NCBI RefSeq assembly: GCF_037893015.1
Contig: NC_133665.1
Span: 103,445,937-103,509,936, forward strand
Source of the DNA: Macrotis lagotis
Taxonomy: Eukaryota; Chordata; Mammalia; Peramelemorphia; Peramelidae
Reading direction: 5' to 3'
Length of the DNA stretch: 64,000 bases
Positions 54,831 through 64,000 of this stretch are shown in pieces. The notes under the pieces are model-generated. The model was given only the letters and a program-made list of their open reading frames with translations. It did no database searches and was not told the origin of the DNA. The position numbers were made by a program, and so were the translations under genes. Every line of letters begins with the position of its first letter. Positions within the stretch are counted from its first letter, which is position 1.

Positions 54831-56914
54831 TGAGAAATATCAGATCAGTTATCTGTTGGTTGGCTCATCTCCATAGATACCCCAATCCTGACCCCTAGGA
54901 CCAGAAACAGCAACTCTTCCACATGGCGGAACAGCATTTGGTGTTCAAGGGAAAATGAACAAGAGAGAAGGAAAGCTATTTGCCCCTGGCTCAGTTTCCT
55001 GGCACATGACTATGCTTATTCAGAGAATGCCAACTCAGCCCCTCCAAGCTGGCATCTTTAACATCTTTTTTCAAGGCATTCTGCCCAAGTAGCGGTGGCT
55101 GGTTAGGACTTGACTGAGAGCTCAGAGATATCTGGGCACTTAGATGGTGACTACCTCAGGGCCAGTAGAGGACTGCTCCTGTGAATGAGAAACCACTTTC
55201 TGCCAATGCTCCCTCCCCAGTGGGAAGCCCTTAGTTCTAGGCATCTCCACTGCTCAGCAATGATACTTTCCCCTTGCTTTCCTTCACTTCCCCCTCAATG
55301 TCTTAAGACAATTCTAATTCTTGGAGGGTAGTGACCCTAACTTATCTCTCCCTTGGCACTGAACACAGTATTCAGTATCCAGAGATGTTTTATCAAGGTT
55401 TGATTGTGCGCAGGATCACAGGACCTAAAATTGGAAAATGTCCTCAGATTTATAGCCTTATGAGAAGGCTATACCAAGGCAGAAGTAAGACAAACTCCTA
55501 TGCTCTCCAAAAGGAATGCCTCTAAGGTCGGGAAGATTAAGGCAGTTCTCTGAGGGAAAATACTGAATAGAGGGGTTAAGTGGAATTGTTGAAGGATCTG
55601 CTTCAGGATAATGGAGCTCCGCCTCTTTACTTGGGTAAATGACCAAAGTAAGGAGGCTGAAGGGTAGAACGTCTCCATAGGGCCCACCATGCTAAGGCCA
55701 GTTAGATCCCAGTCAAGATTCCTGCTTTGAAGTCAATTCTCAAGAAAATCCAACAGTTGCTAGATCAGTAACAGTTAAGGACCATGAGTTTACAGCTAGA
55801 AAGGACAAGGGATGAGAGAAGAGAGGCCAAGTGATTTACCAAATGTTACACAGGTTAGCAGATCTGATCTTCTGTCACCAAACCTAGAACTCCACTGGAC
55901 TCTGTTGCCCAGATATTGACTCCTCTAGAAATAACATCAAGCCATTTCTCAGTCAGTATCTAAAAACAGTGAGCAGATTCCAGTATATGGTTATGTGAGC
56001 CCAGAACCTGTAGCCCCTGAGTGAGTCTGCTCCCTAGGGAATCCTGTTCTTCCAAATAGGACAAAAAAGCACATTAATAACATATTTCTGGAGCAATTAA
56101 AGGGAAATAACTCACCCTCAACCAATAATGGAAACTCTGGAATTTGAGGAAGGGGAAAAGAGGGAGAAGAGGTACAGGGAGAATCCTTGCTTGGGGGGGA
56201 GCAGCAGAGGCTAGCCTCTCCTACAGTTCAATCTCCTCCTCATCAGGTAGAGCATGGTTCTACCAGTCTCTTCTCAGGACCAGGGACAGCATCTTCTCCC
56301 CTTTGGATTGTAGAAATTCTCCCAATCAAGGTAACCCAAGTAACAGCTGAAATTTGAACCCAGCACCCAAAACTATATATCTAATGTTCTTGCCACTCCC
56401 CCCAACTCCCTCCAAATTATTTACCAACTCTCTTCATTCAACTCTTGTAGAAGATAGCCCAGGAGGTGCATAATTTGGAAGAACTTTCCTCTTTCATATG
56501 TCCAGCAAGGGACATATTCCCAGGGATGGGGGGGGGGGGGAGGTCAGTTATCATTTCCTAGGGGAATGAGGAATGGAAGAGCCCCAAGTAGAGGAAAGCC
56601 CAGACACGACCATGTTCTGTCACCTCTGAGCATGCGACAGTAATTGGCTGTGGTTTCTGCTCCCCCTTCCACCCCCACCCAGGTAAAATGCCTCTAAGCA
56701 GATCTTCCCTTGCACTATTCCCCATCTCTTTTCCAATCCCCCAAACAATGCATGCAGCTGGGGAAGAGGGAATTATCATATATTGATTACAGTTTTTCTT
56801 TAAAAAAAAAAAAACATTCCCCCCATCAAGCAACAGAAAACTGGCTACCATATTTCCCAGGGTGAATCTCCTTGAAACATTCCAACTCCCCCCAGGTTGC
56901 CCCATATCTATACA
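54831..56914. other. Gene-free stretch between KLHL40 and ZBTB47
   Basis: Mostly unique sequence by eye, with a G-run at 56529-56540 and no young SINE. Part of it could be downstream sequence of ZBTB47. No gene is recognised. Confidence 0.4.
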
Positions 56915-59900
56915 GAATAAAGTGCTTTGTTTATTAATTATTATTAATAATATTGTTTATCACACTTAAGGGTCCCATGACCAGCCCTCCCCAAGGCAAG
57001 GAATCCAATGGGCCCATGGCCACCAGCTGCAACAGCTCAAATCTGGCCTTTATAAATGCTCCTCTATAGTCCCATCCCTTCCCCCAACCTCCCTCCTCCC
57101 TAGCTGCCAGCCAGTCCATACTACTGAGGTTGGCTTTGGCTTTAGTTTTTCCATGATGTATATCAACCCCTCCAACCGCTCAAGTTACACAGCACATAGG
57201 CCTGCATGTTCCTGGAGGTGGAGGGACCACTTTTGTCATAGGGCACAGCATGGGGCATGTTTGCCCAGGTGGGCATTGCCTATTTGGGCAATACTGCCAC
57301 TCAAGCCCCCAGTGCCACTTCAGTTCCTATGTTCAGGCCTATGCCCTCTGCAAGGCTGGCCCAGGTTCAAAGAGGGTTCCAGCAGGAGGTGGGGAGAAGA
57401 GAGTCCATTTTCTTCCAAGTCCTCGATTTTCCTGCTCCATTTTTGACATAGCCATGGGAACCAGGAGGTCCTGTCTCCCAAAGCCTGGTATCAGTGGGGG
57501 AGGAGAGCAGAGGGAGGAGATTAAGGTGCAAAGAGTCTTAAAAACTACAAAAAAAAAGTTACAAAAAGAAAAATAAAGGAGCTTAATCAGAAAAAAATTA
57601 GCTTATGGAACTGCCTCAATTTAGGAACAGGATTAAAAGCAACCTTAACTGCCTCATCTGTAATCACTAAGGCCACACCTCTGCCTAAGTCGAGGCAGGC
57701 TGCCTAGGATCACATTGAAGTCCCAATTTATGCAGAAGGCCCCGGGCCAGCCCGGGCCACACTGCAGCAGCCTGGAGGGAAGGTAAAGGATGGGGAAGTT
57801 GAGGCAGCTAATAGGATACAAAGCCTCAGCCCATCCATGAGGATAGGGAGAGAGAAGAGAGGTGAATGGGCATAAATGCCCACTTAGCCCAGCCCAGAGG
57901 AGTGGAAAACCAGTTTCAGGTTACTCTTTTGTCATATCTAAGCTTTTCCCCACACATACATACATACATAATCACACACACATACTCTAATGAATGCATT
58001 CACCTTCATGTCCCTCCAACACACACACCCTGTATTTCCTTTGAGGTGGGGGAGGGAGTGGGAGAGCAGCAGGCTAGGAGAAATCGATGACCCCTGCCAG
58101 CACCCATGAGAACCGTCCTAGCCAAGACCAAGCAGCTTTCACTCTCCTGCCCCACAGCCTACCACCAGGAAGACCATGAGGCACCTGAGCTTGCTCTAGG
58201 GCACCAGTCCTGAGAGTCAGCTGGGGGGTGGGGAGTGGGAGAAATCCTAAAGAGTAGGTGGGTGGGGTTCCATGGAGAGAAGGCCCCCAACATGCCAGCC
58301 TCTTGGCTATGTCTTCCCCCCAAAAAATGTATTTGTAGCACCTAGAGACCCAGAAATAATGGGCCCATTATTTCCCTGCTCCTACTTCTGAAGAAATTTT
58401 GACTTTTCGCTGACCAAACCTTGGTATAAGCCATTTCTTCCAATTCAAGGGGGTAGGGTGGGGAGAGATCCCTTGGAGGGATGAGAGAGAAGAGCTGTTG
58501 GCTCATGTTTCTGGGATGCTGCCAACAGGGACAAAGCAAGAAGCAGTTAAATCCTCCCCTAAATCATGGTAGATTCCCTCCCTCTTGCCATGGGACCTGG
58601 CTGTATCCAACCTTTGGGGATTGGGACTGCATTTGGAGAATGACCAGCGACCCCTCAAGAGGCTTCTTTGGTTGAATGACCTCAGGATCCCCGAGAGGAC
58701 AGAGGACTTGGCATCCTTGCCCCAAGGTACCATCATTCTCATCCTTCTCCATCTCCTAAACTGTAAGGCACTTTGAGAACCAATTCCTCCCCAGCAAGTT
58801 GTGATTCCTCCAGTTGGTGAAAAGGGTCCTTTTCCTCACCTGCCCTTCCCTCTACTCCCTGATTGGGCAAGAGCACAGAATGGTTCTGATGCCCCAAGTC
58901 TCTGACAGTCCAGTGGGATGCCTTTCCATCTTCCTAACACCTCCCAGGTGAAGGCATTCCCCACCCCCTCCCTAGCCCATGTGCTAATACAAAATTCTGG
59001 GGCTAGCTGAGCTTGACTCCCATTGCCCCCATCTACTCTCCCCTATGAGAAAAGGGTACCACTACCCATAATATTAGACTAGAAGAGGAGGCCTAAAAGC
59101 CACTAAGAGAGGTTGTGTGGGAAGGGAAGGTGGCAGCTGGAAGACAATGATCTATTGTCTTATGCCAATGGTTGTTGTGAGGCTGATCCCCTGGGAGTGA
59201 AGGGAAGGGTGAAATGCATCCTGTGGTCCCATTCCCAACTTCCTTTCCCAAAGTATGACCAAACAGCTACTACTCTATTTTCCCACCTGACCCTGGAATC
59301 CCCCATAGACTTGCTCTCCTGGAGTCAGAGCTTCCTCCCTGACTCAAGTGCCTCAAGGCCAGCAGGTAGGGGGAGTTGGGGATGGGGAGAGAAGGGAGAA
59401 ATGGCATTTTGGCAAAACTGATGGGGCTTAGCCCACCCCCAATCAAAGTGAATCTAGTGCTTGTCCTGAGGTCTTTACCACCCAACACATATTGAGACAC
59501 CAAAACACATACAGGCAGTCCCCCATTCATACATCTGTCCTTCTTTGATAATGTCAAAGTGTATGAAGTTTCTCAAAACTATATTCCTGGAAAAAAGGCT
59601 GATTTCTTTAGATAGTCCTCAGCCTTTTACAGTCACCTTTGCCAGTAGGTAAGAAGTCAAGATCTGTAAATATCTCCTTGGTGATCTGACTATGAAAGTT
59701 GTACAATCCACACCCAAAGACAGTGGTACACAAAGACAGGCAGACACACAGATGCACGAACATGTACCTGTGATCACACACACACACACACACACACATC
59801 CCTCCTACAGACTGTACCTCACCCCATAAACACTCTCCCCAGACCCACAGACAGACACTAGTCTAAAGACATCCTTGGGTGGACACAGAGACAAGAGCCT

Positions 59901-60954
59901 CTCAAGCAGACACACTTAGACTCACAAAGATGCAGACGTGTATACCCTGACTCTGGGACACACATGTGCTCACACACAAGGACAATGACCTCTCTCACCA
60001 AACTCACCTCTCTGCACTGCCGCCCTCCCCTATAGTGGCATACCGGGACTTTCAGACTGCCCAAGGCCTTCTACCTGCACAGCTCATCTTAGGTGGCAAA
60101 TGCTCACCCCCATCTTGTCTCTGTCTTGATCCTCAAACCCCAACCTACCTCACACAAGGCCCTCAGAACCTAGCTTAGAAAACTGGCTTTAGCTGAGTCC
60201 CACCATGTGCTCAGAGAAGGTCTGGGGCTGCCTCTCCCATCAGCCTACCTACTTACAACTCTTCTCTCTCATTTTACAAATGAAGAAACTGAGTCCCAGA
60301 AAAAAAGTGACTGACCCATAGTCTAGATATGAATCTAGGTTCCTTGACTCTTAACCTAAGTCTCTTTCTACTTATACCACTCTGCCTTCCCAAGGCCTAT
60401 TTTTCCTCTCATCCAAGCAATGGAAACTCCCTGTCCCCACTCTGCAAAAAAAAACCAAAAAAAACAAACCTAAGGTACCACCTCCTAGTCCCCATCCAGG
60501 GATTCAGCCTATATCCAATTCATCGTCAATACTACTATGATGAGACCATATGCAAAATGGAACTGAGTGGTCATGGAACAGGAAGGAGATGGGAAGGGGC
60601 GAGGGGAGCACAGGACTTCAAAACTGGAAGGGATCTTATCTAACATCTAGTCCAACTTCCTCCTAGTGCAGATGAGGAAACTGAGGTTCAGAGAAGACCA
60701 GCAGCCTGCCCAAAGTCATATGGGTTTTTGGCAGGGTGAGAATCTGAACCCTTGGAAATCCCATCAATCACTCTTTCCACTCTACTGAAGAAGGAGAGGG
60801 GAGAAAAAGAGAGGGACACACACATGGGCTCCATTTTCCAGAGTCAATCCATGGGGTCCTTTCAGAAGTGCAGCTGGGAGAAACTTGGTGTGGACAAGAG
60901 GCAATAAGAGGGCTCTGGGGTAGAGCAGCAGGGTCAGGGTGAGGAATAGGGACC
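56915..60954 (-). other. ZBTB47: Probable long ZBTB47 3' UTR
   Basis: Across 4 kb downstream of the ZBTB47 stop, no young SINE or LINE is visible, only two MIR-like pieces (about 60270-60390 and 60620-60780) and a short AC run (59777-59798). The only canonical aataaa on the - strand that I see is tttatt at 56930-56935, next to an AT-rich patch (56930-56965). This fits one long 3' UTR, though a shorter form with a variant signal is possible. Confidence 0.35.
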
Positions 60955-61394
60955 TTAGTTGTGGCTGGCGTTGACCTTCCCCGTAGAGAACAGAGGGGGT
61001 GGGGGAGGTAAGTGAGGTGGGGGAGGTAGGGCCTGAGGAAGTGGGGGAAGCAGGGGCAGGGAGTGGGTAGGGGCTGGAGGTGGTGGTGGGGGCTGTGGAG
61101 GAGGAAGGCCAGACTGGATAGGGGTTGAGGGGGCAGCTCCTGGGGGCACTGGAGTCAGAGCCAGGGTCAGGCCTGGTGAGTGGTCACCACCATCAGGAGT
61201 GTCCGAGGTCATCGGGTGACTGACACGGAAGCACTTCTCTTTGTGGGCCTTAAGCATGTTGGAGAAACGGAAGCGCTGGCCACACACATCACAGGGGTAG
61301 GGCTTCTCGCCTGTGTGTGTCCGCCGATGCCTCTTCATGTTGGGCCGGCTCGTAAAGCTCTTGCCGCAGATCTCACAGATATACGGTTTCTCAC
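60955..61394 (-). CDS. ZBTB47: ZBTB47 last exon, coding part
   Basis: Encodes [56 protein letters not shown] and a tail of about 87 residues with long proline runs, ending VNASHN-TAA. Acceptor tgtccacag precedes 61394. The final finger ends His-x3-Cys, i.e. a C2HC rather than a C2H2 finger. Confidence 0.93.
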
Positions 61395-62822
61395 CTGTGG
61401 ACAGGGAGAAGTAAGGGAAGTCTGGTCATCCAGAATCCTGGCTGGTAACTCACACCCTGACCCCCCTCTGGCCCCTTGGTCATGGTCTTTCACTGCCAGT
61501 CACTCAAAGCCCAAGCCAGTCATTCACTCCCTTGTAGAGTGCTTTCCTTCCATCTATCCCCTCATCAAATTTCCACATTCCAGAACTCCCTCAATTCCCA
61601 CTCTTTTTCCCTCATTCTGACTTTCATATGGCTGAGGTCAAGGACCAGCAGATGTAATGATTTAAATGGGAAAAGCCATAGACTAAGAGTCAGAAGGTCT
61701 GAGCTTGAGTCTCTGCAATGAACCCACTGTGGGACCTTGAGCAAGTAAGTCACTTCTCTGTAAAGTGGGATTGATCCTTCCTTACATTCTCTACCTAATG
61801 GGGTTATTTTAAGAAAAGCTCTTTGTTTAAAGATCGAGAAAAGAGTTATTGTTGATTATAGATTTCAGAGTTGGAAGGGGCCATTCAGAGGCTATTCAGT
61901 ACCACCCTTCTATTTGACAGATGAGGAAACTGAGGCCTAGAGAGGTCTTACTCAAGGTTATTAACAGAATAAGTGACAGAAGTAAAATTCAAACTCAAAT
62001 CATTCAGCTCCAAAGCTGAATGATCTTTTATTGCATTATGTGATCTGTTCTCAAGAAGTGGGTCTCTTTTGCTAAGACAAGCAACACCTGCCAATGGTCT
62101 TGGCTCAGCTTTGGTTAGATCTGAATGTAATTTCACTCATTTCACCTACTTAATCATGAATCTATTAAAATATTCCTGTTGACTTAACTAATTCCAATGT
62201 GGCAATCAGAAAAATATTTCAAGTTACCAAAGGCAGTTAAAAAGCCTATTCTTTCAAATTCAGATCTCAGCTCATTACTTTCCCCCTTTCAGCAAATATT
62301 TAATATTGCTGGGTGTGGTGGTGAAAGTCTATAATCCTTAATACTGGTGAATTGCTAAACTTAGGAATTCTGAGCCTCACTAGGAAAAGGATGTCTCAGG
62401 TTCTAAACTTGGGCTTTTTTCCAAACTGTGCTAAACAGTTCGCTTCTCTTCTCCCCACTCTCTGGAAGCCTCCCCCACCTGGAATTCCAAGATATCAGAT
62501 CTCCAAGGGACACTATAGAGCAAAAGGCCTAAATCTTACAAGAGATAGATAAGGAAATTGAGACTCAGAAAGAGAAAGCAGCTTGCTTTGGGTCACACAA
62601 TAGTAAATAAGAGTCAAAAGTCAAATTGGAAGAGTCAAAAGTCAAATTCAGGTCTTCAATTTCTAAATCCAGGGATCTTTGTTTGGGATTGGGAGAGAGA
62701 AAGAGAAAAGGGGAAAGAGGGGCAAAGGAGAAGGAAAGAGAAAAGTATGGAAGGCAGAAAAACAGAGAGGGAAAGAGAGAGAAAGAGGAAGAGAAAAAGA
62801 GGGAGAGAGGGAGAGAGGGAGA

Positions 62823-62878
<56 letters not shown>

Positions 62879-63256
62879 CAGGGAGACAGGGAGATAGAGA
62901 TAGAGATAAATTTGGGGGTACTTGGTCATCACTTCTAGGGAGAGTTCTCTGGGTAAGTGAATTCTCTAGGTTAAGATGGGGAGAGAGCAAGGTGGGGCTC
63001 TCACCAGGAAGGTAATAATCCTGGGTAGGGAGGAAGTAAGGTGTAGGAGATGATGACAAGGGAGGTAGAAGGGAAGGAACGAAAGGAGAAGGGATCTTCA
63101 AAATCTCTCACCTGTATGTGTTTTCATGTGCTCATCAAAATACTGCTTCATGTTGAAGTCCTTCCCGCACCACTGGCACATGAATTGCTTGTGACCAATA
63201 TGGATGCTCATGTGAGACCGAAGCTGGTACTTGTACTGGAAGCGCTCATTGCAATT
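60955..63256 (-). CDS. ZBTB47: ZBTB47, zinc finger and BTB domain protein 47 (3' part only)
   Basis: The last two coding exons (63256-63112 and 61394-60955) join in frame into 193 complete codons plus the split Gly and a TAA stop. They encode the end of the C2H2 zinc-finger array of this nuclear DNA-binding factor: [19 protein letters not shown] (its first Cys is in the missing upstream exon), CQWCGKDF...[13 protein letters not shown]...HRRTH and CDVCGQRF...HKEKC, joined by TGEKPY linkers, followed by a proline-rich tail. The BTB domain and most fingers lie beyond the right edge. Identity rests on close resemblance to the human C-terminus as I remember it. Confidence 0.92.
62308..62377 (+). 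pseudogene. Decayed 7SL RNA-like fragment
   Basis: gctgggtgtggtggtgaaag followed by tctataatcc aligns with the 5' end of 7SL RNA (gccgggcgcggtggcgcgtg, cctgtaatcc) with 21 of 30 identities, most changes being C-to-T or G-to-A as expected from CpG decay. After a gap, attgctaaacttaggaattc tgagcc matches the cgcttgag..ccaggagttctgggc part. It is a short retropseudogene piece, not a working SRP RNA gene. Confidence 0.5.
62690..62905 (+). repeat. Polypurine tract with (GA)n core
   Basis: About 215 bp of near-pure purine, (GA)n from about 62828 to 62870. It lies 207 bp downstream of the penultimate ZBTB47 exon in the intron; a 178-codon frame on the - strand here is an artefact. Confidence 0.85.
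63112..63256 (-). CDS. ZBTB47: ZBTB47 penultimate exon
   Basis: 145 nt, phase 0 at entry, 48 codons plus one base: [40 protein letters not shown] and DEHMKTHT. Acceptor cctggacag precedes 63256; donor gtgaga follows 63112. Confidence 0.93.
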
Positions 63257-64000
63257 CTGTCCAGGAAAAAGACAAGAGTAATGAATGTGAGGACTCTCAC
63301 CACCTTCACCAAGTCTTTAGAAGTTCAGAAATGCTTGCAGATGGTTCTAGGTTAGGCTGTGATTAAATGAGTGGAGGGCAGAGCAGAGGAAGAAGAGAGG
63401 GGAAAGGAGTTATCTAGCACATGAGTCTGAGAACATCCCCCCTCCCTCTGTGAGTCTAGAAATTCAATTCAAGACTGGTTTGTTGAATTCAATTAAATGC
63501 TAAGTATGTGTAAGAGCTTAGGATACAAAGTCAACAAATTGTTTCACCCTCAAGAAATATATATTCCTAGTGATAAACAGATAAGTAAATGCAAGATAAT
63601 TGGAGGGCAGAGAACAGTAATTGGAAGGAGAGGTGATGTGTATCAAGAAAGGCTTTCTGTAGAAGGTGGCCCCTGAGCTAAGCCTCGAAAGTAACTAAGG
63701 AAAATAAAAAGCACAGGTAAAGACTTAGTATTTTCCAGAGCTGAAAGACAACTGGAGACAGAGAGACAGAGGCTAATCTGGGAACAGCCCACAAACCAGT
63801 CTGACTGGGAGAAAGAGAATTCAAAAGGGAGAGATCCTGTGACAGTAGGAGTGGTCAAGACAGTGAAGGATATGGGATGTATTTGCAGAATGGTCCTGGA
63901 GCCAAATTATGGCAGGGCTTTAAAAGCCAATGAGAGGAGTCTGTATTTGATCTCAGAGAAAGAAGGGAGCTTGATGGCATCAGATTCAATCTGTGTCTGA
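63257..64000 (-). other. ZBTB47 intron, cut by the window edge
   Basis: 63480-63980 reads like an ancient interspersed repeat related to 50650-50890 (gcttaggatacaaagtcaac, ctttctgtagaaggtgg, agggctttaaaagccaatga). No exon is visible before the edge. Confidence 0.45.

Larger units (their letters stand above)
61395..63111 (-). other. ZBTB47 last intron
   Basis: Contains MIR-like pieces (61860-62030 and 62520-62680), a decayed 7SL-like fragment (62308-62377) and a purine tract (62690-62905). Confidence 0.65.

Noticed and set aside
62565-63101. 178-codon open frame on the - strand
   Set aside because: Mostly Ser/Leu/Pro from the GA/CT repeat at 62690-62905. Low-complexity artefact.
1-64000. Endogenous retroviruses, LTR elements or Polinton-like elements
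   Set aside because: I saw no LTR pair, primer-binding site or gag/pol/env-like translation. All recognised elements are LINEs, SINEs or a small DNA transposon.

Overview
This window is vertebrate nuclear DNA from a marsupial. The evidence is the dense load of tRNA-derived SINEs of the marsupial type (units opening ggggcagctaggtggc and closing ttgcaaaaacctaaaaa), marsupial-style L1 and RTE-like 3' ends, old MIR, L2 and CR1-like debris, and three intron-containing mammalian genes. I cannot fix the species. The gene order HHATL - KLHL40 - ZBTB47 matches the human 3p22.1 neighbourhood as I remember it, read in the opposite direction.

Layout. 1-10,440: gene-free upstream DNA with old repeats, microsatellites, a small CpG cluster (5519-5715) and a GC-rich, repeat-poor block (6480-7440). 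10,440-26,390: HHATL on the + strand, with a non-coding first exon and 11 coding exons that join without a break into 504 residues. 26,391-35,597: repeat-filled DNA between the two convergent genes. 35,598-45,994: KLHL40 on the - strand, six coding exons, 633 residues. 45,995-56,900: intergenic DNA made mostly of retroelements. 56,915-63,256: the 3' part of ZBTB47 on the - strand (last two coding exons and a probable long 3' UTR); its upstream exons lie beyond the right edge.

How the genes relate. HHATL is a catalytically degenerate MBOAT-family ER/sarcoplasmic-reticulum membrane protein, and KLHL40 is a BTB-BACK-kelch protein that stabilises thin-filament proteins. Both are known for striated-muscle expression. 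They sit tail to tail and may share a muscle-active neighbourhood; a MEF2 consensus plus an E-box in KLHL40 intron 1 fits this. ZBTB47 is an unrelated zinc-finger transcription factor.

I saw no CRISPR array, operon, viral copy or unknown multigene system. The most notable non-genic signals are a diverged ~29-bp minisatellite in HHATL intron 8, an intragenic duplication flanking HHATL exons 6-7, a ~340-bp polypyrimidine tract at the HHATL exon 11 acceptor, several long purine tracts, nested insertions with readable target-site duplications, and a decayed 7SL RNA fragment. Repeat family names come from recognising sequence by eye, so subfamily names and ends are approximate.
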